This document shows, piece after piece, positions 19,954-30,611 of a DNA stretch of 64,000 bases. Below the pieces are notes generated by a model. That model searched no databases, was not told where the DNA came from, and worked only from the letters and a program-made list of their open reading frames with translations. The translations under genes and the position numbers were made by a program. Each line of letters begins with the position of its first letter. The first letter of the stretch is position 1. Origin of the DNA: Celeribacter indicus (GTDB lineage Bacteria; Pseudomonadota; Alphaproteobacteria; Rhodobacterales; Rhodobacteraceae); assembly GCF_000819565.1 (NCBI RefSeq), contig NZ_CP004393.1:248001-312000 (forward strand), given 5' to 3'.

Positions 19954-20723
19954 CATGCATCGCGAAAGCTCACTTCCGCAGATTTCCCGATGATCAGATG
20001 GTCGTGTAACTGGATGTCGAGCGCCTCCGCTGCGTCGCGGATCCGGTTCGTCATGGCGACGTCGGCATCGGACGGCGTCGGATCGCCGCTCGGGTGATTG
20101 TGGACGAGGATGAGGGCGGAGGCATTGAGTTCCAGCGCGCGCTTGACCACCTCGCGCGGATAGACGGGAACGTGGTCCACGGTGCCGCGGGCCTGCTCCT
20201 CGTCGGCGATCAGGATATTCTTGCGATCGAGATAGAGCACGCGGAATTGTTCGGTCTCCCGGTGGGCCATGGTCGTGCGGCAGTAGTCCAGAACGGCATC
20301 CCAGTTCGAGATCACGGGCCGCTGCATGATACGGGCGCGGGCAAGGCGATGTGCGGCGGCTTCGACGATCTTCAGATCCTCGGCGACGGCGATGTCCACG
20401 CCCTCGATCTCCAGCAGGCGCGAAACGGGGGCGGAGATGACGCGGTTGTAATCTCCGAGCGCCGCGAGCAGCGCGGCCGCGATGGGTTTGACATCGCTGC
20501 GGGGCAGGGCACGGTAGAGAACGAGCTCGAGCAATTCATAGTCCGGCATCGCCTGCGCGCCGCCGTCGAAGAACCGTTCCTGTAGATGCTTCCTGTGATC
20601 GCGCAGGTAGCTCGGAGGACGAGAGGGAAGCGCGACCGGCCGGGCCTCCTCGAGATCGAAGAGCCAGCCGGGCATTTCCCGGAACGCGGAGGGGGACGGT
20701 GTCGTGGTCATGAAGCAATCCAT
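19944..20723 (-). CDS. radC: RadC family JAB-domain protein
   Basis: 259 aa. The N-terminal half carries helix-hairpin-helix-like segments (LLELVLYRALPRSDVKPIA). The C-terminal half is a JAB/MPN+ domain with the metal motif LVHNHPSGDPTPSDAD. The family is named for DNA repair, but its biochemical role is not established. The start is uncertain between ATG 20723 and ATG 20711; neither has a strong ribosome site. The stop overlaps the convergent PstS-OmpA gene by 10 nt. Confidence 0.92.
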   Translation of the reverse strand: MDCFMTTTPSPSAFREMPGWLFDLEEARPVALPSRPPSYLRDHRKHLQERFFDGGAQAMPDYELLELVLYRALPRSDVKPIAAALLAALGDYNRVISAPVSRLLEIEGVDIAVAEDLKIVEAAAHRLARARIMQRPVISNWDAVLDYCRTTMAHRETEQFRVLYLDRKNILIADEEQARGTVDHVPVYPREVVKRALELNASALILVHNHPSGDPTPSDADVAMTNRIRDAAEALDIQLHDHLIIGKSAEVSFRDACYL

Positions 20724-20763
20724 GACCCGATTCTCTGAAAAAGGGATTAACGGCGCATGAGGA

Positions 20764-20781
20764 AGGGCGCCGAAGCGCCCT
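20764..20781 (-). terminator. Hairpin after dnaJ, probable terminator
   Basis: On the minus strand AGGGCGC, a TTCG tetraloop and GCGCCCT form a perfect stem 3 nt after the dnaJ stop. The following TCCT is only a weak T tract, so termination may be partial and could allow readthrough into radC. Confidence 0.55.
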
Positions 20782-20784
20782 CAC

Positions 20785-21948
20785 TCAGCTTTTCATCCCG
20801 TCCCAGAATGTCTTGACCTTCCTGAAGAAGGACGAGCTTTCCGGGTTGTTGCTGTCCTCGCCGAGTTTTTCGAACTCCTGAAGCAGCTCTTTCTGTCTGG
20901 CGGTGAGGTTCACCGGCGTCTCCACCGCGAGTTCGATGAACATGTCGCCATGCCCGCCGCCTCGCAGTGCCGGCATGCCCTTGCCGCGCAGGCGCATCTG
21001 CCGCCCGGACTGGCTGCCGGCGGGGATTTTCACCCGCGAGCGGCCGCCGTCGATCGTCGGCACTTCGATATCGCCCCCGAGCGCGGCCGCGGTCATCGAC
21101 ACCGGCACCGTGCAATGCAGGTGCACGCCGTCGCGTTCGAAGATCTGGTGCGGGCGAACCTCTATGAAGATATAGAGGTCTCCGGTCGGTCCGCCGCGCA
21201 GCCCCGCCTCCCCCTCTCCGGCAAGTCGGATGCGGGTGCCGGTTTCCACCCCGGCGGGGATGTTGACCGACAGGGAGCGATCCTTTTCGACGCGACCCGC
21301 GCCACGGCAGTCGGGGCAGGGATCCTTGATGATCTGGCCGAGGCCGCCGCAGGCCGGGCAGGTGCGTTCGACGGTGAAGAAACCCTGTTGCGCACGCACC
21401 TTCCCCATGCCGGAGCACGAGGGACAGGTTTGCGGTTCCGCGCCGTTCGCCGCCCCGGTGCCATTGCAGCTTCCGCAGGCGACGGAGGTGGGAACGTTGA
21501 TCGTCTTTTGCGCCCCCTGATAGGCTTCCTCGAGCGTCACGCGCATGTCGTACCGCAGGTCCGAGCCCCGTTGCGCTCGCGACCGGGCACCTGCGGCGCC
21601 ACGCGGGCCGCCCATGAAATCGCCGAAGAGATCGTCGAAGACGTCGGAGAAGGCGGAGGCGAAATCGCCCTGCCCCGCGCCGCCGAAGCCGCCGCCGGGA
21701 CGCCCGCCGCCCATTCCACCCTGTTCGAACGCCGCATGGCCGAACCGGTCGTAGGCGGCTTTCTTGTCGGGATCCTTGAGCGTGTCGTAAGCCTCGTTCA
21801 CTTCCTTGAACCTGGCTTCGGCTTCGGGATTGTCCTTGTTGCGGTCGGGGTGGAACTCCATCGCCTTCTTGCGATAGGCCTTCTTGAGCTCCGCCGGATC
21901 TGCCCCCTTCGAGACGCCGAGAACCTCGTAAAAATCGCGTTTAGCCAT
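20785..21948 (-). CDS. dnaJ: Chaperone protein DnaJ
   Basis: 387 aa. Co-chaperone that stimulates DnaK ATP hydrolysis. J domain 1-70 with HPD in EFHPDRN; Gly/Phe-rich region about 75-120; four zinc-binding repeats [24 protein letters not shown] and CPDCRGAG; C-terminal substrate-binding domains. AAGGAG lies 8 nt before the ATG. It is 73 nt downstream of dnaK and forms the usual heat-shock operon. Confidence 0.98.
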   Translation of the reverse strand: MAKRDFYEVLGVSKGADPAELKKAYRKKAMEFHPDRNKDNPEAEARFKEVNEAYDTLKDPDKKAAYDRFGHAAFEQGGMGGGRPGGGFGGAGQGDFASAFSDVFDDLFGDFMGGPRGAAGARSRAQRGSDLRYDMRVTLEEAYQGAQKTINVPTSVACGSCNGTGAANGAEPQTCPSCSGMGKVRAQQGFFTVERTCPACGGLGQIIKDPCPDCRGAGRVEKDRSLSVNIPAGVETGTRIRLAGEGEAGLRGGPTGDLYIFIEVRPHQIFERDGVHLHCTVPVSMTAAALGGDIEVPTIDGGRSRVKIPAGSQSGRQMRLRGKGMPALRGGGHGDMFIELAVETPVNLTARQKELLQEFEKLGEDSNNPESSSFFRKVKTFWDGMKS

Positions 21949-22021
21949 GGATTTTACTCCTTCTGGAACGCGATGACCGGCCCGGAATGCCGGACCGGTC
22001 GATCGTGTCCGCGATTACGGT

Positions 22022-23941
<1,920 letters not shown>

Positions 23942-24052
23942 GCTCAAAATCCTCTCTTAGGCGATGTTGTGACGAGGGGCCCGTATCGGCGCCCGCCGTC
24001 GATCCCAGTGATTTTGACCGGTCTTGTTTGGGCCGATCGTTGCTCTCGGCGT

Positions 24053-24081
24053 ATATAAGGAGGGGATTTCGCGCCTGCAAG
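24053..24081 (-). promoter_or_regulatory. RpoH-type heat-shock promoter for dnaK-dnaJ
   Basis: Read on the minus strand, CTTGCA (-35, 24076-24081) is followed after a short C-rich-ended spacer by CTTATAT (-10, 24053-24059). This resembles the alphaproteobacterial RpoH pattern CTTG...CNTATNT. It lies about 110 nt upstream of the dnaK start. No CIRCE (HrcA) inverted repeat is seen. Confidence 0.55.
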
Positions 24082-24150
24082 TTGTGCAACGGGTTGGACG
24101 CGCGGAAAAATGGAGTCATTTCATCGGGGAAGGCGAAGGGAGGCATGGTC

Positions 24151-24762
24151 ATGCAACTGTCGGCACCACTGGAGCTGCGCGGACTGTCGATCTACAAGGG
24201 GCTGATCCCCCGCGATGCGCAGGAGGAGATGGTCGAGGCGCTGCGCGATGTGACGCGGGCCGCGCCGCTGTTTTCCCCGATGACCCCTTACGGCAAGCCG
24301 ATGTCGGTGCGCATGACCTCAGCGGGCAGGTTCGGCTGGGTCTCCGACCGGCGTGGCTATCGCTATAGCGAAACCCATCCGGAGGGGCAGCCTTGGCCCC
24401 CCATTCCCGCTTCCATTCTCGGCGCCTGGACGGCCGTCGCGCCCGAGGCGAGGATGCCGGAATGCTGCCTCGTCAACTTTTACGCGGCAGGGGCGCGGAT
24501 GGGCCTGCACCAGGATCGCGACGAGGCCGATTTCTCCCAGCCGGTCGTGTCGGTCTCGCTGGGCGACGACGCGCTTTACCGGGTGGGGAACAAGACGCGC
24601 GGCGGATCCACGGAAAGCGTCTGGCTGTCGTCGGGTGACGTGATGGTCATGGGCGGGGAGGCGCGCCTGCTCTACCACGGCATCGACCGGATCAAGCCGG
24701 GCACCAGCACCCTCCTGCGCGGTGGCGGGCGGATCAACCTGACACTCCGGGTCGTGACTTAG
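24151..24762 (+). CDS. alkB: AlkB-family 2-oxoglutarate/Fe(II) dioxygenase
   Basis: 203 aa. Removes alkyl damage from DNA bases by oxidative demethylation. The iron ligands are visible as HQDRDE (HxD) and the later His in LLYHGIDRI; the 2-oxoglutarate Arg lies in GGGRINLTLR. ATG 24151 is chosen because GGGAGG is 7 nt upstream; ATG 24145 would leave only 1 nt spacing. It is divergent from dnaK, and its stop overlaps the convergent ABC permease gene by 4 nt. Confidence 0.95.
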   Translation: MQLSAPLELRGLSIYKGLIPRDAQEEMVEALRDVTRAAPLFSPMTPYGKPMSVRMTSAGRFGWVSDRRGYRYSETHPEGQPWPPIPASILGAWTAVAPEARMPECCLVNFYAAGARMGLHQDRDEADFSQPVVSVSLGDDALYRVGNKTRGGSTESVWLSSGDVMVMGGEARLLYHGIDRIKPGTSTLLRGGGRINLTLRVVT

Positions 24763-25577
24763 CGCGCGCTCCAGCTGAGCGAGATCCGGCGGCGGGTGAA
24801 GAATTCCGCGAGCAGGCCGATGGTGATGAAGACGAGCGAGAAATAGATCGGATAGGTTACCGAGCTGTTGTGCGGGTTGTAGTTCACGAAGGTGAAGCCC
24901 CGCGCCTGGTCGATCGTGTGAAACAGCGGGTTCCAGGTGAACATGGCGAGCATGTATCCTGGAGTCTGGTTGGCGACGAACATCTTGCCCGAGGTGAACA
25001 TGTTGGCGCGTGTGTAGATCGTCTGGACGATCTGGACAAAGCGCGGCGCCCAGGGTTTGGCCGCGAAAACCACGGTGCCGATCGCGGCACCCGAGGCCCA
25101 TGCCATCATCAGCATGCCGAAGGCACCGGTCAGGTTCTGGAACTCGACGGCGCCGGAGAGCAGCTCGTAGCCGACGAGGATGACCGTCACCGAGAGGATC
25201 TGCGTGTAGAGCGTGCTCAGCGCGGCGGAGGTCAGCGCGATCGCCGTGTTCATCGGCGCATGCTGCATCATCGGAGAGGCGGCGGTTTCGGCCCCGGCAA
25301 CGGCGCCCAGCGCCTTGTTATGGGTCAGGAACAGGAAGATCCCCGACATGATGAAGAGGATGAAATCGCCCTGGATGGCGGTGCCGCGCACGCCGAGGAT
25401 CGAATACATGAAGGTGAAGACCGCCACGAGGATCATCGCCTGGGTGATATTCACCAGCAGGCCGAGGAGCGGGTTCCCGTGGCTCTTGCGCACATGACGG
25501 ACCGTGTTGACGAAGATCAGCCGAAGGATCGACAGGGCGGCGGACACGCCGCTTTGGCTTCTTGCATGCTGAAACAT
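24759..25577 (-). CDS. ABC-2 type transport permease, capsule polysaccharide export (KpsM-like)
   Basis: 272 aa from ATG 25577. About six membrane segments are visible, including LLGLLVNITQAMILVAVFTF, FILFIMSGIFLFL, a middle pair and a C-terminal YPIYFSLVFITIGLLAEFF. The pattern matches ABC-2 permeases for capsule or polysaccharide export. No cognate ATPase (KpsT) or KpsE/KpsD is nearby, so the partner must be elsewhere. It is divergent from cysQ-kdsB, and the Kdo gene next door fits a capsule role. The frame continues upstream to 25700 but without a ribosome site. Confidence 0.75.
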   Translation of the reverse strand: MFQHARSQSGVSAALSILRLIFVNTVRHVRKSHGNPLLGLLVNITQAMILVAVFTFMYSILGVRGTAIQGDFILFIMSGIFLFLTHNKALGAVAGAETAASPMMQHAPMNTAIALTSAALSTLYTQILSVTVILVGYELLSGAVEFQNLTGAFGMLMMAWASGAAIGTVVFAAKPWAPRFVQIVQTIYTRANMFTSGKMFVANQTPGYMLAMFTWNPLFHTIDQARGFTFVNYNPHNSSVTYPIYFSLVFITIGLLAEFFTRRRISLSWSAR

Positions 25578-25714
25578 CCGCCTGGGGTCCTGTGCCTGCC
25601 TGTCGTTGCCGACTCGAAAAGGGATTTCTTGCCGTCTGCTTGACCGCGTAGCATAAGGTCGTTGACGCTTTCTTTCAATGAAAACACATATCCAGATCAA
25701 ACAGGAGCAAGTCT

Positions 25715-26512
25715 TTGGATTTTGAAAAGCTCGTCCCCCTGATGCGCAGGCTCGCCATCGAAGCCGGTGAGAGAATCCTCGAGATCTACAATTCGGATGA
25801 GTTCGAGGTGAGGACCAAATCCGATGAGAGCCCCGTGACGGTGGCGGACGAGACGGCGGATGCGCTGATTTCCGCCGGGCTGAGGGAGGCGTTTCCTGAG
25901 GTGACGCTCGTCACCGAGGAACAGGCGGCCTCGCATGGCCTCAAGGCGGAGACCTTCCTGATTGTCGATCCGCTCGACGGGACGCGGGAATTCGTCCAGC
26001 GTCGCGGTGATTTCACCGTGAATATCGCCTATGTGGAGAAAGGGCGGCCCCTGCGCGGCGTAGTCTATGCTCCCGCGAAGGAGCGTCTGTTCATCACCGC
26101 GGCCGACGGGCAGAGCTATGAGGAAACCGGCCCCTTCGATCTGAACAGGCCCGGCGAGTGGACGCGGATCTCCGTCTCGACGCCCGACAATGCCGCGCTG
26201 ATGGTCGTTGCCTCCAAATCGCACCGCGACCAGGCCACGGACGATTACATCAGAAAGTACGCGGTGAAGGACAGCAAGTCCGCCGGCTCCTCGCTCAAGT
26301 TCTGTCTGGTGGCGACGGGGGAGGCCGATCTCTATCCACGGCTCGGGCGCACGATGGAATGGGATACTGCCGCCGGGCATGCCGTTCTGTCCGGCGCGGG
26401 TGGGGAGGTCGTGCGATTCGATACCCATGAACCGCTGCACTACGGCAAGGAAGGATATGCCAATCCCTTCTTCATCGCCTGCGCACCGGGCGTGGATCTG
26501 AAGTCGGTCTGA
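25715..26512 (+). CDS. cysQ: 3'(2'),5'-bisphosphate nucleotidase
   Basis: 265 aa. Hydrolyses 3'-phosphoadenosine 5'-phosphate (PAP), the by-product of PAPS-using sulfotransferases and PAPS reductase. Inositol-phosphatase fold: VTEEQ (metal Glu), DPLDGTREF at 85-93, and the C-terminal WDTAAGHAVL. The start is TTG at 25715, with AGGAG 7 nt upstream; no ATG suits. It shares one base with kdsB (TGATG). A sulfotransferase gene lies about 7 kb downstream on the same strand, giving a plausible source of PAP. Confidence 0.93.
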   Translation: MDFEKLVPLMRRLAIEAGERILEIYNSDEFEVRTKSDESPVTVADETADALISAGLREAFPEVTLVTEEQAASHGLKAETFLIVDPLDGTREFVQRRGDFTVNIAYVEKGRPLRGVVYAPAKERLFITAADGQSYEETGPFDLNRPGEWTRISVSTPDNAALMVVASKSHRDQATDDYIRKYAVKDSKSAGSSLKFCLVATGEADLYPRLGRTMEWDTAAGHAVLSGAGGEVVRFDTHEPLHYGKEGYANPFFIACAPGVDLKSV

Positions 26513-27312
26513 TGGCTGTCCTGATCGTCATTCCCGCCCGCTACGCATCCACGCGCTATCCGGGCAAGCCGCTGGTCGAACTTGCCGGTGCGTCCGGCCG
26601 GAGGAAATCGCTTGTCCAGCGAAGCTGGGAAGCGGCCGTCTCGGTGCCCGGCATCGACCGGGTCGTGGTGGCGACGGACGATGCGCGTATCCGGACGGCG
26701 GCGGAAGGTTTCGGCGCCGAGGTGGTGATGACCTCCGAAACCTGCGCGAATGGGACCGAGCGCTGTTCCGAGGCTCTCGAGACCCTTGGCGGGGGCTACG
26801 ATATCGTCGTCAACCTGCAAGGCGACGCGCCGCTGACGCCCGCCTGGTTCGTCGAGGAGCTCGTCGCCGGATTGCGCGCCCATCCGACAGCCGAAGTGGC
26901 GACGCCCGTGCTCCGCTGCGACGGGCGCGCACTCAACGGGTTTCTCGAGGATCGCCGCGCGGGACGTGTCGGCGGCACGACGGCAGTCTTCGGCTCCGAC
27001 CATAAGGCGCTGTATTTCTCCAAGGAAGTCATTCCCTACACCTCGAAGACCTATGACGAGACCGAACTGACGCCGGTGTTCCACCACGTCGGGGTCTATG
27101 CCTATCGTCCCTCGGCGCTCGGGGCCTATCCGAAGTGGCCGCAGGGGCCGCTCGAGACGCTCGAGGGGCTCGAGCAGCTGCGTTTTCTGGAGCAGGAGCG
27201 GCCGGTGCTTTGCGTCGAGGTCGAGGCGCGGGGGCGGGAGTTCTGGGAACTAAACAATCCCGAAGATGTTTCGCGTATCGAACGTATGCTTGCGACCATG
27301 GGGGTGGATTGA
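26512..27312 (+). CDS. kdsB: 3-deoxy-manno-octulosonate cytidylyltransferase (CMP-Kdo synthetase)
   Basis: 266 aa. Activates Kdo with CTP for lipid A core or capsule. Seen: IPARYASTRYPGKPL at the N-terminus, VVATDDARI, ETCANGTERCSEA, NLQGDAP near 101-107 and the C-terminal ELNNPEDVSRIE. Residues 26-33 carry a small insertion (GASGRRKS) compared with E. coli KdsB as I remember it. It is coupled to cysQ. The next 186 nt before galU contain no gene and probably a promoter. Confidence 0.93.
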   Translation: MAVLIVIPARYASTRYPGKPLVELAGASGRRKSLVQRSWEAAVSVPGIDRVVVATDDARIRTAAEGFGAEVVMTSETCANGTERCSEALETLGGGYDIVVNLQGDAPLTPAWFVEELVAGLRAHPTAEVATPVLRCDGRALNGFLEDRRAGRVGGTTAVFGSDHKALYFSKEVIPYTSKTYDETELTPVFHHVGVYAYRPSALGAYPKWPQGPLETLEGLEQLRFLEQERPVLCVEVEARGREFWELNNPEDVSRIERMLATMGVD

Positions 27313-27497
27313 GACGCGACGGCAGGTTTCGGTTAATTCCTGGGCGGTTTCCGTGATAGCATCTTGCGGAGTCGCAATTCTGTGCCAACTCCATGCAAAT
27401 GGACTAGGCTGTGGGTGACCCGGATGCGGCGACCGCATAGGGTTCAGTGTGAACGTTTGACAAAACGGCTCATGAGTACGGGCCGAGAGGAGTAAAG

Positions 27498-28394
27498 ATG
27501 AAACGTAAAGTGACGAAAGCGATCTTTCCGGTTGCCGGTCTCGGGACGCGGTTTCTGCCCGCGACGAAGTCCATTCCGAAGGAGATCATGACGCTCGTCG
27601 ACCGTCCGCTGATCCAATATGCGATCGACGAGGCGCGGGCCGCCGGCATCAAGGAATTCATCTTTGTCACTTCCCGCGGCAAGGGCGCGCTCGAAGACTA
27701 TTTCGATCATTCGCCCGTGCTGGAGCAGGAATTGCGCAAGAAGGGCAAGGACAAGCTTCTCGAGGTTCTGAAATCCACGAACATGGACAGCGGCGCGATC
27801 GCATATATCCGCCAGCACAAGGCGCTGGGCCTCGGCCATGCCGTCTGGTGCGCCCGCCGCCTGCTCGACCCCAAGGAACCCTTCGCCGTCATCCTGCCCG
27901 ATGACGTGATTGCGGCCGACAAACCCTGTCTTCAGCAGATGGTCGAGGCCTATGAGGACACCGGCGGTTCCATGGTTGCCGCCATGGAAGTTCCGGCCGA
28001 CAAGGTCTCCGCCTATGGCGTTCTCGACGTGAAGGAGGATCTCGGCAATTCCGTCTCCGTGAAGGGCATGGTCGAGAAACCGGCGCCGGGCACCGAGCCG
28101 TCCAACCTCGCCGTGATCGGCCGTTACATCCTCGCGCCCGAGGTGATGAAGAACCTCAACCAGATGAAGACCGGCGCGGGCGGCGAGATTCAGCTCACCG
28201 ATGCCATCGCGGACGAGATCGACACCGAACGCGGCGTCTATGGCTATCGTTTCGCAGGGCAGCGGTTCGATTGCGGCTCCAAGGCGGGCTTCCTGCAAGC
28301 GACCATCGCCTTCGGCCTGTCGCGCGACGATCTGCGCGACGAGCTTCAGGAATATCTCGACGAACTCTCGTCGGTCCGGGCGGCCGCGCAGTAA
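27498..28394 (+). CDS. galU: UTP-glucose-1-phosphate uridylyltransferase
   Basis: 298 aa. Makes UDP-glucose from UTP and glucose-1-phosphate. The nucleotidyltransferase motif GLGTRFLPATKSIPKE is at about 14-29; KGMVEKPAPG and GGEIQLTDAI are also typical. GAGAGGAG lies close upstream of the ATG. It ends 9 nt before galE, so the two are one operon feeding the glycosyltransferases that follow. Confidence 0.97.
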   Translation: MKRKVTKAIFPVAGLGTRFLPATKSIPKEIMTLVDRPLIQYAIDEARAAGIKEFIFVTSRGKGALEDYFDHSPVLEQELRKKGKDKLLEVLKSTNMDSGAIAYIRQHKALGLGHAVWCARRLLDPKEPFAVILPDDVIAADKPCLQQMVEAYEDTGGSMVAAMEVPADKVSAYGVLDVKEDLGNSVSVKGMVEKPAPGTEPSNLAVIGRYILAPEVMKNLNQMKTGAGGEIQLTDAIADEIDTERGVYGYRFAGQRFDCGSKAGFLQATIAFGLSRDDLRDELQEYLDELSSVRAAAQ

Positions 28395-28403
28395 GGTCCG
28401 TTC

Positions 28404-29390
28404 ATGACAGGAACCGTGCTCGTGACCGGCGGTGCCGGTTATATCGGCTCGCACGCCTGTAAGGCGCTGCGGGCCGCGGGCTATACGCCGGTCACTTATG
28501 ACAACCTCTCGACGGGTTGGGAGGAGGCGGTCAAATTCGGTCCGTTCGAGAAGGGAGACCTTCTCGACCGTGATCGCCTCGACGCGGTTTTCGCCAGCCA
28601 CCGGCCCGCGGCCGTGATGCATTTCGCCGCCTTCTCCCAGGTCGGCGAAAGCATGAAGGAACCGGGGAAATACTGGCGCAACAACGTGTTGGGCTCGCTT
28701 GCGCTGGTCGAGGCAGCGGTGGCGGCGGAGTGCCGCAATTTCGTCTTCTCCTCCACCTGTGCGACCTATGGCGACCAGGACAATGTTGTGCTCGACGAGA
28801 ATACGGTACAGATGCCGATCAACTCCTACGGCGCCTCGAAACGGGCGGTGGAGAATATTCTCGAGAATTTCGGCCAGTCCCACGGGCTCAATCACGTCAT
28901 CTTCCGTTACTTCAACGTCGCGGGCGGCGATCCCGAGGCGGAGGTCGGCGAGTTCCACCAGCCGGAAACCCATCTCATTCCCCTGATGCTCGACGCGATT
29001 TCGGGCAAGCGGGACGCACTCACGATTTTCGGCACGGATTACGACACGCCCGACGGCACCTGTATTCGCGATTATGTCCACGTCTGCGACCTCGTGGACG
29101 CGCATGTTCTGGGGCTGAAATGGCTCGAGGACGGCAAGGGCAGCCGGGTGTTCAACCTCGGCACCGGCAAGGGGTTTTCGGTGCGAGAAGTGATCGACCA
29201 TTCGCGCGCCGTGACCAACATGGATGTGCCTTATGTCGAAGGCGACCGGCGTCCCGGCGATTGCATGAAACTGGTCTCAGGATCGGAGCGCGCGATCACG
29301 GAACTTGGCTGGTCGCCGGCTCGGTCGAATCTGGCACAGATGATCGGCGATGCCTGGCGTTGGCACAGGACAGGGCATTACCACAAATAA
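28404..29390 (+). CDS. galE: UDP-glucose 4-epimerase
   Basis: 328 aa. Interconverts UDP-glucose and UDP-galactose (or the GlcNAc/GalNAc pair). Extended SDR with TGGAGYIGSHACKAL at the N-terminus (NAD), SSTCATYGDQ with the catalytic Ser/Thr, and NSYGASK with the Tyr/Lys pair. GVRDYVHV-type motif appears as CIRDYVHVCDL. It directly follows galU and is followed by the first glycosyltransferase after about 57 nt. Confidence 0.95.
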   Translation: MTGTVLVTGGAGYIGSHACKALRAAGYTPVTYDNLSTGWEEAVKFGPFEKGDLLDRDRLDAVFASHRPAAVMHFAAFSQVGESMKEPGKYWRNNVLGSLALVEAAVAAECRNFVFSSTCATYGDQDNVVLDENTVQMPINSYGASKRAVENILENFGQSHGLNHVIFRYFNVAGGDPEAEVGEFHQPETHLIPLMLDAISGKRDALTIFGTDYDTPDGTCIRDYVHVCDLVDAHVLGLKWLEDGKGSRVFNLGTGKGFSVREVIDHSRAVTNMDVPYVEGDRRPGDCMKLVSGSERAITELGWSPARSNLAQMIGDAWRWHRTGHYHK

Positions 29391-29447
29391 TCTGTGACAA
29401 ATCAGTCGGTTTCGCTACTCTCCCTGAAAACGTGGGAGAGGCAGACA

Positions 29448-30473
29448 GTGGGGCGGCTCTGGCAGAATTACAGACTGCGCATGTTGCGCCGTTATCTGCT
29501 TTGGCGCGCCTTCCGGTCGCGTCGCGATCTCAGACTTGTGCGGGATAGGACCAAGAGCATCGCGCCGAAGTCGATCCTCTGCCTGTGTTGCGTGCGCAAC
29601 GAGGCGGAGCGCCTTCCCTTCTTCCTCGCGTATTATAGGCGGCTCGGTGTCGATCATTTCCTTTTCATCGACAATGACAGCACAGATGGCACACCGGCCT
29701 TTCTCCAGGAACAGCCGGACGTGTCCCTCTGGTCCACGACGGCAAGTTACAAGGCGTCTCGATTCGGTCTCGACTGGACCAACCGGCTCCTGGCGAGATA
29801 TGGGCGCGGCCACTGGTGCCTGACGGTGGATGCGGACGAGTTGCTCGCTTATCCCTTCGAGGAGACACGGACACTGCACGATCTCGTCCTCCATCTCGAA
29901 AGTGAAGGCGCGGTTGCGATGGGCGCTCTGATGCTCGATCTCTATCCGGTCGGGCCGATCGACGGCATCTCCCACGAAGCGGGGCAGGATCCGCGGGAGG
30001 TGCTGACCCATTTCGATCCGGGGCCCTACCGCGCGCAACGGCAGCGTCGAAAAAGGAACCTCTGGGTTCAGGGTGGCGCGCGGGAGCGGATGTTCTTTGC
30101 TCAGAACCCGCGGCGCGGGCCGACGCTCAACAAGTTGCCTCTCGTCAAATGGCACTGGCGTTACGTCTATATCAACTCGACCCATGCGATGTTGCCGAAA
30201 GCGCTCAATTTCGCCTATGACGGGCCGGGAGACAGCCGCTTGTGCGGCGTCCTGCTCCATACGAAATTTCTGCCCGTGGCGATCGAGAAGTCGCGCGAGG
30301 AAAAGAGCCGAAAGCAGCATTTCGGCCAGCCGGAGGCCTTCGATACCTATTACGATGCGGTAATTGCGGCGCCCGACTTCTTTTATGCGGGTTCCGTCGC
30401 CTATAAGGATTGGCGGCAGCTCGAGGCATTGGGACTGCTCAGCCGCGGTTCGTGGATGACTGATGCAGATTGA
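29448..30473 (+). CDS. Glycosyltransferase, GT2-like (first of a tandem pair)
   Basis: 341 aa from GTG 29448, which has GAGAGG 6 nt upstream; an earlier in-frame GTG at 29394 has no ribosome site. A GT-A-type nucleotide-sugar fold is suggested by CCVRNEAERLPFFL (45-60), FIDNDSTDGT (73-82) and the probable metal motif DADE (128-131). The N-terminal 40 residues are very basic, fitting contact with the membrane surface; there is no membrane segment. It resembles the next gene along its whole length. Donor and acceptor are unknown; galU and galE just upstream suggest a glucose or galactose donor. Confidence 0.8.
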   Translation: MGRLWQNYRLRMLRRYLLWRAFRSRRDLRLVRDRTKSIAPKSILCLCCVRNEAERLPFFLAYYRRLGVDHFLFIDNDSTDGTPAFLQEQPDVSLWSTTASYKASRFGLDWTNRLLARYGRGHWCLTVDADELLAYPFEETRTLHDLVLHLESEGAVAMGALMLDLYPVGPIDGISHEAGQDPREVLTHFDPGPYRAQRQRRKRNLWVQGGARERMFFAQNPRRGPTLNKLPLVKWHWRYVYINSTHAMLPKALNFAYDGPGDSRLCGVLLHTKFLPVAIEKSREEKSRKQHFGQPEAFDTYYDAVIAAPDFFYAGSVAYKDWRQLEALGLLSRGSWMTDAD

Positions 30474-30525
30474 CCGCGTCTGAGGTAAGAATGTCGAAAC
30501 AATTTTCGGATTTAATTTTCAATTG

Positions 30526-30544
30526 TTTACCTTGATCCGGTAAA
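30526..30544. promoter_or_regulatory. Dyad in the AT-rich gap before the second glycosyltransferase
   Basis: TTTACC and its complement GGTAAA are separated by TTGATCC. The surrounding 70 bp are AT-rich compared with the window, so this is probably a promoter region with a candidate operator that starts a separate transcript for the last three genes of the glycan cluster. Confidence 0.4.
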
Positions 30545-30611
30545 TTCATACAAATATTCGGGCTCATGACCCTGTCGCGAGATGAGTCCGGAGGGGACGA
30601 AGGCTAGATCG

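Noticed and set aside
27457..27485. TTGACA upstream of galU as a complete promoter
   Set aside because: A good -35 box is present, but no acceptable -10 lies 16-18 bp further on, so I did not annotate it.
27444..29201. A 585-codon minus-strand frame opposite galU and galE
   Set aside because: Antisense shadow; both plus-strand genes are certain.
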